Source: Sphingobacteriaceae bacterium (GTDB lineage Bacteria > Bacteroidota > Bacteroidia > B-17B0 > Aurantibacillaceae). From it: a DNA stretch of 64,000 nucleotides. A program made the translations under genes and the position numbers. Position 1 is the stretch's first letter. Each line of letters opens with the position of its first letter. The DNA lies in the NCBI GenBank assembly GCA_947480015.1, contig CANKBS010000002.1, positions 177,886 through 241,885 of the forward strand, given 5' to 3'. Below, piece after piece: positions 28,373 through 37,314 of the stretch. Under the pieces are notes generated by a model, which did not search any database, had not been told where the DNA came from, and saw nothing but the letters and a program-made list of their open reading frames with translations.

Positions 28373-28392
28373 ATTTATCCAACAAATGTTCC
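28373..28392 (+). promoter_or_regulatory. Putative operator ATTTATCCAACAAATGTTCC upstream of the DUF2892 gene
   Basis: Identical in all 20 bases to 29291-29310. The core AACAAATGTT is an inverted repeat (AAC...GTT around AAAT). It ends 22 bases before the -7 box at 28415, placing its centre near -40 relative to the likely transcript start, the usual place for a Crp-type class II activator site. Confidence 0.7.
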
Positions 28393-28414
28393 AGACTAAA
28401 ATAAATACTATCTT

Positions 28415-28422
28415 TAGTTTTG
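28415..28422 (+). promoter_or_regulatory. Putative -7 element TAGTTTTG of the DUF2892 gene
   Basis: Exact TAnnTTTG match, 24 bases before the ATG at 28447. Confidence 0.6.
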
Positions 28423-28446
28423 TATAAAATTTAAAACCACACATTT

Positions 28447-28650
28447 ATGAAAAAGAACATGGGAAACATTGACAAGGTGATCAGAATTCTGGTAGCGCTT
28501 GTGATTGCAGTATTGTACTTTATGCACGTTATTAATGGAACCGTTGCGATCATCGGATTGATTTTAGCGGCTGTGTTCATCTTAACGAGCTTCGTTAGCT
28601 TTTGTCCGCTTTATTTGCCTTTTGGCATTAATACCCGCAAAAAAGAATAA
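28447..28650 (+). CDS. DUF2892 (YgaP-type) small inner-membrane protein
   Basis: 67 residues with two hydrophobic helices (about 13-30 and 32-52) and the family N-terminus MGNIDKVIRILVAL. The C-terminal helix ends TSFVSFCPLYLPFGINTRKK, where the cysteine before PLY and the final GINT are typical of DUF2892. In YgaP the same membrane unit is fused to a rhodanese domain and is thought to help move reactive sulfur species; here the rhodanese proteins are separate genes a little downstream. A hairpin terminator follows 23 bases after the stop, so this is a single-gene transcript, with its own copy of the operator. Confidence 0.88.
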   Translation: MKKNMGNIDKVIRILVALVIAVLYFMHVINGTVAIIGLILAAVFILTSFVSFCPLYLPFGINTRKKE

Positions 28651-28672
28651 GGGTTTTATTTTACAAAAAGAG

Positions 28673-28700
28673 AGCAGGTTCGAAAGACCTGCTTTTTTTT
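28673..28700 (+). terminator. Rho-independent terminator after the DUF2892 gene
   Basis: Stem AGCAGGT / ACCTGCT with a TCGAAAG loop followed by eight T residues. Confidence 0.9.
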
Positions 28701-28746
28701 GTGAATTAGTAAAGCAATGGAACCGGATCAATCGGATTTTGGCCTA

Positions 28747-29059
28747 TTTGGGCGCCTCCCAATCAGGCTCCACATTTTTTCCGGAAGCCTGATTGGGACC
28801 AGGCTGCTCCGGGCTCCGCTGCGCTGCGGTTTTTTTTGCCGCCGAAGAGACAGGCGGCAAAAAAGAACTAAAGCTGTCGCACATGCCGGCTCATCAAGCC
28901 ACAGGCTTGATGCCCCATCCCATGGTGCTTAATCCAATTTGTGTACATCCAATTTTCTGTTTATTTTAAAATGTAAAATTTATGCTATTTTCTTATGTGC
29001 ACATCCTGAAGCGAAAGGCTTACACACTCAAAACATGGCCTTTCTGCTTCAGGAGATGC
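28747..29059 (-). repeat. Multi-hairpin dispersed element, copy C (inverted)
   Basis: Starts TTTGGGCGCCTCCCAATCAGG, i.e. H2 read backwards, then H3 (GCCGCC / GGCGGC stem), then a GCATCAAGCC-type hairpin and CATCCCATGG, ending in H1 (CTGAAGCGAAAGGC / GCCTTTCTGCTTCAG). Relative to copy A, H2 and H3 are inverted but H1 keeps its orientation. It fills most of 28701-29290; no gene was seen there. Confidence 0.85.
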
Positions 29060-29290
29060 CGCTTCAGTCTTGGCGCAGGATACGAAATTTTAATTTGAGA
29101 ATATTATTGGATCGAATTTTAATTATCAAGCTGGAGCTTTTCAATCGATCCTTTCTTTTTAATCTTCACAATAAAACGCTTGTTAAATTTTGCTAAGCAA
29201 TAAAAAAATAAAACAAGGCTATCGTGCTGATTGACAAGGGCTACAGTCACAATCTTAACACCTTAAAACAGGCATTCAGAGCCAATTTGG

Positions 29291-29310
29291 ATTTATCCAA
29301 CAAATGTTCC
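29291..29310 (+). promoter_or_regulatory. Putative operator ATTTATCCAACAAATGTTCC upstream of the DUF6132-rhodanese operon
   Basis: All 20 bases are identical to 28373-28392, again ending 22 bases before a -7 box (29333-29340). Confidence 0.7.
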
Positions 29311-29332
29311 GTAAATATCTTTAGAAGCAGTG

Positions 29333-29340
29333 TAAATTTG
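29333..29340 (+). promoter_or_regulatory. Putative -7 element TAAATTTG of the rhodanese operon
   Basis: Exact TAnnTTTG match only 4 bases before the GTG at 29345, so the transcript would begin at or very near the start codon. Confidence 0.6.
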
Positions 29341-29344
29341 TACT

Positions 29345-29566
29345 GTGATAAAAAAACTAACTATTAAATACAAACTTGAACTGACAGGTATTCTCCTTGG
29401 AGCCGCAGCTGGTTGGTCGTATTGGTATTTTGTGGGCTGTGCTTCGGGCACTTGCGCCATCACCTCCAGTCCGGTTAATTCTTCCTTATACGGAGCTTTA
29501 ATGGGAGCCTTATTTTTAAGTATGTTTAAAAAAGAATCAAAAAAAGAAACAACCAATCAATCATAA
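29345..29566 (+). CDS. DUF6132-type small membrane protein
   Basis: 73 residues from a GTG start. The family core is unmistakable: LTGILLGAAAGWSYWYFVGCASG then TCAITSSPVNSSLYGALMGALF, with two short helices and the conserved GC...GTC...TS.P pattern. It is first in a run with two rhodanese genes, next start only 2 bases on. The promoter -7 box ends 4 bases before the GTG, which would make the message leaderless. No better start exists, because the family N-terminus (KYKLELTG) lies immediately after. Co-operon position suggests a role in handling sulfur at the membrane. Confidence 0.85.
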   Translation: MIKKLTIKYKLELTGILLGAAAGWSYWYFVGCASGTCAITSSPVNSSLYGALMGALFLSMFKKESKKETTNQS

Positions 29567-29568
29567 GC

Positions 29569-29841
29569 ATGCAAACTTTAATCGAATTAATTAAAAGCGG
29601 CAAAGCCACCATAGTGGATGTAAGAACGCCGGTAGAATTTATGGGTGGTCATGTGGCCAACAGTAAAAACATTCCTTTGAATGAAATTCCTGAACGGATT
29701 GAGGAATTAAAAAAAATGAATCACCTTATTTTGTGTTGTGCCTCGGGTGGCCGCAGTGGACAAGCGGCGCGTTACCTGCAACAAAATGGCATTACCTGCG
29801 AAAATGGTGGCTCGTGGATGGATGTGAACGCTTATTGTTAA
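29569..29841 (+). CDS. Single-domain rhodanese-like sulfurtransferase (1)
   Basis: 90 residues, one rhodanese domain. Landmarks are TIVDVRTPVEFMGGHVANSKNIPLNEI and the active-site loop CASGGRS with catalytic C57; the residue before it is also cysteine (C56). Stand-alone rhodaneses carry persulfide sulfur on the catalytic cysteine. It lacks a signal peptide, so it should be cytoplasmic. It starts 2 bases after the DUF6132 stop, inside the operon with a second rhodanese and membrane proteins. Confidence 0.92.
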   Translation: MQTLIELIKSGKATIVDVRTPVEFMGGHVANSKNIPLNEIPERIEELKKMNHLILCCASGGRSGQAARYLQQNGITCENGGSWMDVNAYC

Positions 29842-29863
29842 ACTAAAAAATCTAAAAAATAAA

Positions 29864-30181
29864 ATGATACAAGCTTTTAAAAATTTATTAGGCATTGGTC
29901 CTAAAGTTAATATGGATGAACTCGTTGCCAATGGTGCCATCATTATTGATGTGCGCAGCAGAGGCGAATATGCGGGTGGTCACGTAAAAGGATCGATCAA
30001 CATTCCATTGGATCAGTTATCGGGTGATTTGAAAAAAGTAAAAAGCAAGGACCAAGCTATTATTACCTGTTGTGCCAGTGGCATGCGCAGTGGTTCGGCC
30101 AAAAGTTTTTTAAAAGGACAAGGTTATACCAACGTACACAACGGTGGTTCGTGGATGAACTTAAGAAAATACAGTAAATAA
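29864..30181 (+). CDS. Single-domain rhodanese-like sulfurtransferase (2)
   Basis: 105 residues. Same domain as the preceding gene (IIDVRSRGEYAGGHVKGSINIPLDQL; loop CASGMRS with catalytic C70 preceded by C69) plus a 20-residue N-terminal extension. Both proteins end in the GGSWM block, so they are probably a tandem duplication that has diverged. It is 22 bases after the first rhodanese gene and 1 base before the next gene. Confidence 0.92.
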   Translation: MIQAFKNLLGIGPKVNMDELVANGAIIIDVRSRGEYAGGHVKGSINIPLDQLSGDLKKVKSKDQAIITCCASGMRSGSAKSFLKGQGYTNVHNGGSWMNLRKYSK

Positions 30182-30182
30182 G

Positions 30183-30446
30183 ATGTTAGATACCTGGAAA
30201 CAACGTTTATTAAACGACTGGAACCTGATGCGGATCTTTCGTTTGTCGCTTGGAATTTTAGTGGAGGTTGAAGCCTTTAAAAATTCGGAATTGATTTTTG
30301 GTTTATTGGGTGGGGTGTTACTTTTTCAGGCTATTTATAACGTAGGTTGCTGTGGAAGTGCCGGATGTGATGTGAATCAGGTAAAAAACAAAGATAGCTC
30401 ATTGACCACTGAAGTAAAAAACATCACCTTTGAAGAGATAAAATAA
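30183..30446 (+). CDS. Small DUF2892-like membrane protein
   Basis: 87 residues. An amphipathic N-terminus (MLDTWKQRLLNDWNLMRIFRLSLG) leads to one or two helices ending at VLLFQAIYNVGCCGSAGC. The GCCGxxGC cysteine cluster before a charged tail is typical of the YgaP/DUF2892-like proteins of Bacteroidota sulfur islands. The cysteines could carry sulfur from the neighbouring rhodaneses, which is inference. It starts 1 base after the second rhodanese stop and 1 base before the DUF983 gene. Confidence 0.8.
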   Translation: MLDTWKQRLLNDWNLMRIFRLSLGILVEVEAFKNSELIFGLLGGVLLFQAIYNVGCCGSAGCDVNQVKNKDSSLTTEVKNITFEEIK

Positions 30447-30447
30447 C

Positions 30448-30825
30448 ATGCTCGTTTCTGAAATTATAAAATCTACAGTTACCAATACCTGTCCAAGGTG
30501 TCACCATGGCAAGGTGTTCGAAAATGTTAATCCCTACAGTTTTGAAAATGGTTTAACCATGCATGAAGCTTGTACGGAATGCCATTTAAAATACGAACGT
30601 GAAGTAGGCTTTTTCTATGGAGCCATGTATGTATCCTACGCACTCATGTCGGGCATTTTGATTGTGTGGTTTATTTGCGACTTAATTTGGCTGCATCTTG
30701 AACCCTTAAAACTCGCTTCCCTGGTAGTAGTCAGCATGTTAGTTCTATTCCCTGTTGCTTACCGCTGGGCGCGTATCATTTGGTTGAACTTCTTTTTTAG
30801 ATTTGATAAGCATCACATCACATAA
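30448..30825 (+). CDS. DUF983-family membrane protein
   Basis: 125 residues. The N-terminus has a zinc-ribbon-like pair (CPRCHHGKVFE ... CTECHLKYEREVGFFYGAMYVSYAL), which defines DUF983, followed by two hydrophobic helices. The family is common in Bacteroidota and Alphaproteobacteria, and no function is established to my knowledge. It is translationally close to the preceding gene (1 base between), so it belongs to this operon. Confidence 0.88.
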   Translation: MLVSEIIKSTVTNTCPRCHHGKVFENVNPYSFENGLTMHEACTECHLKYEREVGFFYGAMYVSYALMSGILIVWFICDLIWLHLEPLKLASLVVVSMLVLFPVAYRWARIIWLNFFFRFDKHHIT

Positions 30826-30863
30826 AAAAACAAACAGAAAAAAACAACATTAAAACATATACC

Positions 30864-31148
30864 ATGAAAACGCAACTTAGTATTGATAACATGAAGTGTG
30901 GCGGTTGCGCCAACTCCGTTAAAAAAGGCTTGCAGTCTTTTCCTGAAGTGGGCGACGTACACGTTGATCTTGAAAAAGGTGAAGTAGAAGTTGAATATGC
31001 TGATTCCTTTCCTATAGAAAAAATCAAAGAAAAATTATTATCCATGGGTTATCCCGAAAAAGGGAGTCTGGAAGGCTTCGAAAAATTAACCACCAATGCC
31101 AAATCCTTTGTGAGTTGTGCGATTGGACGAATGACCAAAGAAAACTAA
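30864..31148 (+). CDS. Heavy-metal-associated (HMA) domain protein
   Basis: 94 residues. A ferredoxin-like HMA domain (about 1-70) with the metal-binding motif MKCGGC (C12, C15) and the pattern [27 protein letters not shown]. The C-terminal 25 residues include a third cysteine (SFVSCAIG). It probably binds a soft metal such as Cu(I), or works as a small thiol carrier in the sulfur island. The thioredoxin gene follows 1 base after its stop. Confidence 0.88.
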   Translation: MKTQLSIDNMKCGGCANSVKKGLQSFPEVGDVHVDLEKGEVEVEYADSFPIEKIKEKLLSMGYPEKGSLEGFEKLTTNAKSFVSCAIGRMTKEN

Positions 31149-31149
31149 G

Positions 31150-31446
31150 ATGGCAAATTTTCAAGATATTATAAACTCCGAAAAACCGGTGTTGGTAGAC
31201 TTTTCGGCGGAGTGGTGCGGACCCTGCAAGACCATGGCGCCCATTTTAGAACAATTAAAACACATGATGGGTGAAGCTGCAACCATTATAAAAGTGGATG
31301 TGGATAAAAATCCAAATGCTGCAGCCGCCTATAAAATACAAGGTGTACCAACATTGATACTGTTTAAAAAAGGTGAAGTCAAATGGCGCCAATCTGGGGT
31401 TGTACCGGCCAATCATTTAAAACAAATCATCGAACAAAATTCCTAA
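31150..31446 (+). CDS. Thioredoxin
   Basis: 98 residues, complete thioredoxin fold with the active site WCGPCK (C23, C26) and the cis-proline stretch [12 protein letters not shown]. It has no signal peptide, so it should be cytoplasmic. Its position in the rhodanese operon suggests reduction of protein persulfides or disulfides made by its neighbours, though general thioredoxin duty cannot be excluded. Confidence 0.93.
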   Translation: MANFQDIINSEKPVLVDFSAEWCGPCKTMAPILEQLKHMMGEAATIIKVDVDKNPNAAAAYKIQGVPTLILFKKGEVKWRQSGVVPANHLKQIIEQNS

Positions 31447-31525
31447 TAATCATTTACCGTCTTTTTAAATTTCAGCAATGGAATGGGGAAAGACTTGTCA
31501 TTAACGCTAAAAAAAACCACTAAAC

Positions 31526-32269
31526 ATGAAGAATTTTATTTCCATCAGTGCTTTTGTATTATTAACCGGTTTGGCTGCCTGTCAGTCGAAACAAGGCAAC
31601 ACGGCTAATGGCGCACAAATTAATGCCGAATTAAATGCCGAGGAGTATCAACAAAAATTAGCGGCAACAGCAAACGCGCAATTGGTAGACGTGAGAACGC
31701 CCGGTGAGTTTGAACAGGGACATATAAAAGGTTCAGTGAATGCCAACATCAGTTCGGCCGATTTTGAAACGTATATGACTAAGCTCGATAAATCGAAAAC
31801 CGTATTTGTGTATTGTTTATCAGGCGGAAGAAGTTCGTCAGCCGCATCCATGCTTGCAGACAATGGTTTTAAAGAAGTTTACAATTTAAGCGGTGGCGTG
31901 ATGAAATGGACTGCTGCCGGTAATGAATTAGAAGCGGGTGCCGCTGCGGTTGAAAATCCCGGTATGAGTCTGACTGATTTTAACGCCAAATTAAGTACTT
32001 CACCAGCGTATGTTTTGGTAGACTATAATGCCAAATGGTGCAAGCCTTGTATTAAAATGTTACCCATGCTGGAAGCCTTTGTGGCTAAAAGAAAGGATAA
32101 GTTAAGCATGCTGCGTATAGATGCCGATGAAAACAAAACACTCTTAAAAGAAAAACACATTGAAGCCATACCGTTTTTAGAATTATATGAAAATGGAAAA
32201 CTGATCTGGCATCATGAAGGGGAGATTGATGAAGCGACGCTGATAAAAGAATTAAAGATTAAAGATTAA
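31526..32269 (+). CDS. Rhodanese-thioredoxin fusion lipoprotein
   Basis: 247 residues. A lipoprotein signal with lipobox LAAC (C19) anchors the protein in the periplasm. A rhodanese domain (about 40-130) carries the loop CLSGGRS (C97). A thioredoxin-like domain (about 148-245) carries WCKPC (C172, C175) and the cis-proline motif IPFLELYENG. Sulfur could pass from the rhodanese cysteine to the thioredoxin pair within one chain. It follows the thioredoxin gene by 79 bases. A hexanucleotide repeat array begins inside its stop codon. Confidence 0.92.
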   Translation: MKNFISISAFVLLTGLAACQSKQGNTANGAQINAELNAEEYQQKLAATANAQLVDVRTPGEFEQGHIKGSVNANISSADFETYMTKLDKSKTVFVYCLSGGRSSSAASMLADNGFKEVYNLSGGVMKWTAAGNELEAGAAAVENPGMSLTDFNAKLSTSPAYVLVDYNAKWCKPCIKMLPMLEAFVAKRKDKLSMLRIDADENKTLLKEKHIEAIPFLELYENGKLIWHHEGEIDEATLIKELKIKD

Positions 32270-32417
32270 GGTTGAGGCTAAGGTTGAGGCTAAGGTTGAG
32301 GTTGAGGCTAAGGTTGAGGCGGAGGTTGAGGCTAAGGTTGAGGTTGAGGCGGAGGTTGAGGTTGAGGTTGAGGTTGAGGTTGAGGTTGATGTTGAGGTAA
32401 AGGTTGAGGTTGAAGTG
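32268..32417. repeat. Long hexanucleotide tandem array (RAGGYT units)
   Basis: About 25 consecutive 6-bp units, chiefly GAGGTT, AAGGTT and GAGGCT, starting at the second base of the stop of the lipoprotein gene. A run of six identical GAGGTT units lies near the 3' end. Same unit type as at 3112-3207. Confidence 0.93.
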
Positions 32418-32470
32418 CTAAGATTCAAGATGCTATACTAAAAACTAAACATTAATAACTAAAAACTAAA

Positions 32471-32869
32471 ATGAATTCCATTATCATAGGTAAACGAAAA
32501 TCACTGACGAGCTGGCTCAGGCAATTCGACACCATTGTGGATATGGAGAAACGTATTTACAAAGTGCAGCAAGGGGTTTTGGGTATTTTTAAATGGGGAG
32601 ATTTTAAACCTTTACCTTTGGTGAATTATGTGTTGATTTTTAAAACCTTCTATGCCAAGTGTGAAGATTGTTCGATGGATGAGTTTGACGATAATCCGAA
32701 TTCGTATTACCAGGTAAGTATTGTTTATAATAAAAACCGACGAATTATCGTTCATGAAAGCAGACGCAGATCGGAAGCCTTTAATTTAGCGCATGACATG
32801 GCGGTGGGATTAAAAACACATTTTCGCGATTCGGCCACCAACCGCAGAAAAAGTCGTTGGGTGTTTTAG
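32471..32869 (+). CDS. Conserved-looking hypothetical protein
   Basis: 132 residues, soluble and rich in basic and aromatic residues. No domain is recognised. Visible features are an N-terminal GKRKSLTSWLRQFDTIVDMEKRIY, a central strand pair around LVNYVLIFKTFYAKC, a CEDC pair, and an arginine-rich C-terminus ending RRKSRWVF. It lies after the hexanucleotide array, on the same strand as the sulfur operon but 200 bases away. Its base composition matches its neighbours, so it is probably a real gene. Confidence 0.55.
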   Translation: MNSIIIGKRKSLTSWLRQFDTIVDMEKRIYKVQQGVLGIFKWGDFKPLPLVNYVLIFKTFYAKCEDCSMDEFDDNPNSYYQVSIVYNKNRRIIVHESRRRSEAFNLAHDMAVGLKTHFRDSATNRRKSRWVF

Positions 32870-33331
32870 AGATTCTCCGATTAAACACTGCTTGCGCAAA
32901 GGCCACGTTAAATTTTTAAATGGCACGGCAACCATGTGTTTTGACACTTATTTAGCTGCAACTGAACAAACGGGAGCAGCTCCACTTTGATACTTGGCTC
33001 GTTGCTGTCAACCGTAGGTACTATCATCATGATTGATTCGCATAAATGGTTTGGTAGGGCCAGACAAGGTGTTAATGGCAAGGGAAATGAAAAGGCTATT
33101 TATTATACGTTTAGGTGAGCCTAAAGAACTGAAAATTGAAAGAAACAAAAGAGTTCTGTCTTCTTAATGCGGTAAACGACACCTGTCAGGCCTATTCTCA
33201 GATTAAAATCTCCAAGTAATTTCTTTTTTTTGTGAATATCTGCTCATGTTTATCCACAGCAGCCAATTGGCTTATTCGTTGAATTAGCTTAACTTTATGC
33301 CTTCAAATTAATCACCTTTCAACACAAACAA
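32870..33331. other. Intergenic stretch, no gene seen
   Basis: No convincing open frame, repeat or hairpin terminator was found. The purL promoter is expected near its 3' end, but no clear TAnnTTTG box was identified. Confidence 0.5.
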
Positions 33332-36300
33332 ATGATTCATTTCTTCGGAAACCAATCCAACACCGTTTTTGCTGTTCAAACACATAACGCGATCAACTCA
33401 GAAGACATTCAAAAATTAAACTGGCTCTTTGGTGCCGCTCATAACATTGAGAAATCGGTTCTCAACGATGTTCATGTAGGTCCCCGCGCGGCCATGATCA
33501 CACCCTGGAGCACCAATGCTGTTGAAATTACCCAAAACATGGGCATTTCAGGCATTATCCGCATTGAAGAATTTGAAAAAGTAGCTGCCGATTATACTGA
33601 TTTTGATCCCATGCTTTCTCAAAAGTATCCGGAACTTAATCAGGAGATCTATACCATCCACATTAAACCCGAACCCATCCTGAATATCAGTGATATTGCA
33701 GCTTACAACAAATCCGAAGGTCTGGCTTTAAGTGTTGAAGAAGTAGACTATTTAAATAATCTTTCTACTAAATTAGGAAGAAAACTCACCGACTCGGAGA
33801 TCTTCGCCTTTTCGCAGGCTAACTCCGAACACTGCCGCCACAAGATCTTTAACGGCACTTTTATTATTGATGGCGAAACGAAACCGACTTCCTTATTTAA
33901 ATTAATTAAAAAAACATCCGAAACAAATCCCAACGATATTGTATCGGCTTACAAAGACAATGTGGCTTTTGTAAAAGGTCCCACTGTGACCCAGTTTGCC
34001 CCTAAAAGCGCCGATAAACCTGACTTTTACGAAGAGAAAGAATTTGATTCGGTACTCTCGTTAAAAGCCGAAACCCATAATTTTCCTACAACCGTTGAAC
34101 CCTTTAACGGCGCAGCTACCGGCTCGGGTGGAGAAATCCGCGATCGTTTAGCAGGCGGACAAGGTTCTTTGCCTTTGGCGGGAACAGCGGTTTACATGAC
34201 TTCTTATTCGCGTTTGGATTCAAAGGATCGTGACTGGGAAAAAGGCATGAAAGAAAGAGCCTGGTTGTATCAAACGCCTATGGACATTCTGATCAAGGCT
34301 TCTAACGGAGCTTCTGATTTTGGAAATAAATTCGGACAGCCTTTGATTACAGGCTCTGTTCTCACTTTTGAACACGAACATAATGACGGGCTCAAGGCTC
34401 GCAAATTAGGTTATGACAAAGTGATCATGCAGGCCGGTGGTATTGGATATGGCAAAGCCAGTCAGGCTATTAAAAAAGCACCAAAGGCCGGAGATAAAAT
34501 TGTGATATTGGGCGGAGAAAATTACCGCATTGGTATGGGCGGAGCAGCCGTGTCTTCAGCCGATACAGGCGCTTTTGGCTCAGGCATCGAATTAAATGCC
34601 ATTCAACGTTCTAATCCCGAAATGCAGAAACGCGCTGCCAATGCCATTCGTGGCCTGGTGGAAAGCGATAACAACCCCATTGTTTCTATTCATGATCATG
34701 GTGCCGGCGGACATTTAAATTGTTTATCGGAATTAGTAGAAGCGACCGGCGGATTAATTGATCTGGATAAATTACCGGTGGGTGATCCTACCCTATCGGC
34801 CAAAGAAATTATTGGCAACGAATCGCAGGAGCGCATGGGTTTGGTGATAGGTACCAAAGACATTGATACCCTGCAACGCATTGCCGATCGTGAGCGTTCG
34901 CCCATGTATCAGGTGGGTGATGTGACCAACGATCACCGTTTTACTTTCGAATCAAAAACAACAGGATTAAAACCAATGGACTATGCTTTGGAAGATTTTT
35001 TCGGATCTTCACCAAAGACCATCATGACGGATAAGTCCGTAAAAACAAATTACTCAGAGCTCAGTTATAAAACAGAACATATTCCAAGCTATTTAAATCA
35101 GGTGCTTCAATTAGAAGCTGTGGCTTGTAAAGACTGGCTTACCAATAAAGTTGACCGTTGTGTGGGTGGACGTGTGGCCAAACAACAATGTGCGGGTCCT
35201 TTGCAATTACCACTTAACAATGTGGGTGTAATGGCTTTGGATTATAAAGGCAAAGAAGGCATTGCTACCAGTATTGGACATTCCCCTATTGCGGCTTTGA
35301 TCGATCCGGTTGCTGCGTCACGCACTGCCATTGCTGAGGCTTTATCCAATTTAGTCTGGGCACCTTTAAAGGACGGATTAAAATCGGTTTCACTATCTGC
35401 TAACTGGATGTGGCCTTGTAAAAATGAAGGCGAAGACGCCCGTTTGTATGAAGCGGTGAAAGGCTGTTCAGATTTTGCGATTGAATTAGGCATAAATATT
35501 CCAACCGGAAAAGATTCCTTGTCGATGAAACAAAAATACCCGAACGATGAAGTCATCTCTCCGGGAACCGTTATCATTTCAGCCGCCGGCAATTGTTCGA
35601 ACATTACCAAAGTGGTTGAACCCGTTTTAAAACGCAATGGCGGAAACATCTATTATTTAAATTTATCACAAGATAGTTTCAAATTAGGAGGCTCTTCTTT
35701 TGCACAGATCTTAACTAAAATTGGAACGGAAGTCCCTACCATAAAAAACGCGGCTTATTTTAAAACGGCATTTACTATTTTACAAGATTTGATTAAAGAC
35801 CGCAAAATAGCGGCGGGACACGATGTTGGCAGCGGTGGTTTAATTACCACACTTTTAGAAATGTGTTTTGCCGATGTGAACTTGGGCGCACAATTTGATT
35901 TGAGTGTTTTAAATGAAAAAGATTCGGTAAAAACTTTATTCAACGAAAACATAGCTCTGGTATTTCAGGCAGAGGCTTCGGTGGAAGAAGTGTTTGCACA
36001 AAACAAGCTGGAGATCTTTAAAATAGGGACAGTAGTGGGAGGAAATAGTATTACTATTAAAAATAATACAGATACTTTTACTTTTAACATCACAGAAACC
36101 AGAGACACCTGGTACAAAACTTCTTTCTTATTAGATTCCAAACAATCGAAGAACGGCATGGCGCAGGCGCGTTATGATAATTATAAAAATCAGCCTTTAC
36201 ACTTTACTTTTCCAAAACACTTTGATGGAAAATTACCGCTCATTGAAAAAGGAAAAGCCAGACCAAAAGCCGCCATCATACGGGAGAAAGGATCTAACTC

Positions 36301-37012
36301 TGAACGCGAAATGGCCAATGCCATGTACCTGGCCGGTTTTGATGTGAAGGATGTACACATGACCGATTTAATTTCGGGACGTGAAAATTTAGCAGACATT
36401 CAGTTCATTGGCGCGGTGGGAGGTTTCTCCAACTCCGATGTATTGGGTTCTGCAAAGGGTTGGGCCGGTGCCTTTTTATATAATGAAAAAGCAAACACAG
36501 CCCTTAAAAATTTCTTTAAGCGTGACGATACTTTATCGGTGGGCATTTGTAATGGTTGTCAGTTATTAATGGAATTAGAATTGATCAATCCTGAACATGA
36601 GGTTCATGGCAAGATGCACCATAACACCTCGGGCAAACACGAAAGCGGATTTACTTCGGTGAACATTCAAAAAAATAATTCAGTGATGTTGTCTTCATTA
36701 GAAGGCGCTACCCTGGGCGTTTGGATCTCTCACGGAGAAGGCAAATTTAAATTACCTTATAGCGAAGACAAGTATGCCATCGTTGCGAAATACGGTTATG
36801 AAAATTATCCTGCCAATCCCAATGGTTCTGACTTTAACACCGCCATGATGTGCGATGCAAGCGGTCGCCATTTAGTGATGATGCCGCACATTGAACGTTC
36901 TACCTTCTCTTGGAACTGGGCGAATTATCCCGAGCGCGGACAAAAAGACGAGGTCTCACCTTGGCTGGAAGCCTTTGTGAATGCCAGAAAATGGATAGCC
37001 AAGAAAAAATAA
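33332..37012 (+). CDS. purL: Phosphoribosylformylglycinamidine synthase, long single-chain form
   Basis: 1,226 residues. The enzyme converts FGAR, ATP and glutamine to FGAM in purine synthesis. The single chain holds the PurS-like N-terminal part (about 1-150), the two AIRS-like synthase halves (with SEHCRHKIF near 165 and the conserved blocks [28 protein letters not shown] and [17 protein letters not shown]) and a C-terminal class-I glutaminase (about 960-1226), whose catalytic cysteine sits in [12 protein letters not shown] with later HxE-type residues. Length and domain order match the Gram-negative type. It is monocistronic, with a strong terminator 8 bases after the stop. Confidence 0.97.
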   Translation: MIHFFGNQSNTVFAVQTHNAINSEDIQKLNWLFGAAHNIEKSVLNDVHVGPRAAMITPWSTNAVEITQNMGISGIIRIEEFEKVAADYTDFDPMLSQKYPELNQEIYTIHIKPEPILNISDIAAYNKSEGLALSVEEVDYLNNLSTKLGRKLTDSEIFAFSQANSEHCRHKIFNGTFIIDGETKPTSLFKLIKKTSETNPNDIVSAYKDNVAFVKGPTVTQFAPKSADKPDFYEEKEFDSVLSLKAETHNFPTTVEPFNGAATGSGGEIRDRLAGGQGSLPLAGTAVYMTSYSRLDSKDRDWEKGMKERAWLYQTPMDILIKASNGASDFGNKFGQPLITGSVLTFEHEHNDGLKARKLGYDKVIMQAGGIGYGKASQAIKKAPKAGDKIVILGGENYRIGMGGAAVSSADTGAFGSGIELNAIQRSNPEMQKRAANAIRGLVESDNNPIVSIHDHGAGGHLNCLSELVEATGGLIDLDKLPVGDPTLSAKEIIGNESQERMGLVIGTKDIDTLQRIADRERSPMYQVGDVTNDHRFTFESKTTGLKPMDYALEDFFGSSPKTIMTDKSVKTNYSELSYKTEHIPSYLNQVLQLEAVACKDWLTNKVDRCVGGRVAKQQCAGPLQLPLNNVGVMALDYKGKEGIATSIGHSPIAALIDPVAASRTAIAEALSNLVWAPLKDGLKSVSLSANWMWPCKNEGEDARLYEAVKGCSDFAIELGINIPTGKDSLSMKQKYPNDEVISPGTVIISAAGNCSNITKVVEPVLKRNGGNIYYLNLSQDSFKLGGSSFAQILTKIGTEVPTIKNAAYFKTAFTILQDLIKDRKIAAGHDVGSGGLITTLLEMCFADVNLGAQFDLSVLNEKDSVKTLFNENIALVFQAEASVEEVFAQNKLEIFKIGTVVGGNSITIKNNTDTFTFNITETRDTWYKTSFLLDSKQSKNGMAQARYDNYKNQPLHFTFPKHFDGKLPLIEKGKARPKAAIIREKGSNSEREMANAMYLAGFDVKDVHMTDLISGRENLADIQFIGAVGGFSNSDVLGSAKGWAGAFLYNEKANTALKNFFKRDDTLSVGICNGCQLLMELELINPEHEVHGKMHHNTSGKHESGFTSVNIQKNNSVMLSSLEGATLGVWISHGEGKFKLPYSEDKYAIVAKYGYENYPANPNGSDFNTAMMCDASGRHLVMMPHIERSTFSWNWANYPERGQKDEVSPWLEAFVNARKWIAKKK

Positions 37013-37019
37013 AATTTTA

Positions 37020-37048
37020 AAGTCCGGTAATTTTACCGGACTTTTTTT
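37020..37048 (+). terminator. Rho-independent terminator of purL
   Basis: Perfect 11-bp stem AAGTCCGGTAA / TTACCGGACTT with a 2-base gap, followed by seven T residues. Confidence 0.93.
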
Positions 37049-37256
37049 GATTTGAATCCAATGGCGTCAATACAAATTTTGTTTGAAATTAAAAGAGTAG
37101 CGTCTGCTATATTAATTCTCCAGCAACAGTCCCATCAATTTTTTATGCTTTAAGTTTGCATGTAAATAGCTTTTCCAAATTCATTAAAAATACGCTTGTG
37201 ACACCTAACAACACGTTAAATAAAAACAAAATGGAATAATAGTTTCCTATTCAATG

Positions 37257-37264
37257 TACCTTTG
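37257..37264 (+). promoter_or_regulatory. Putative -7 element TACCTTTG
   Basis: Exact TAnnTTTG match about 50 bases before the start of the gene at 37315. The 37049-37256 stretch before it holds no gene. Confidence 0.5.
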
Positions 37265-37314
37265 ATGTAGGCAACTAAGCCCTTTAATTCACTAACTCAT
37301 TAATACCTGCAATT

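Noticed and set aside
28717..29196. Open frames of 71 and 85 residues after the DUF2892 gene
   Set aside because: They read through hairpins of the inverted repeat copy C and have no conservation in the other copies.
32268..32417. Hexanucleotide array as a CRISPR or iteron origin
   Set aside because: Units are 6 bp and contiguous without spacers, and no replication-initiator gene or DnaA-box cluster lies nearby.
32870..33331. tRNA or small RNA gene before purL
   Set aside because: I looked for a cloverleaf and for the T-loop GTTCNANNC pattern and found none that folds.
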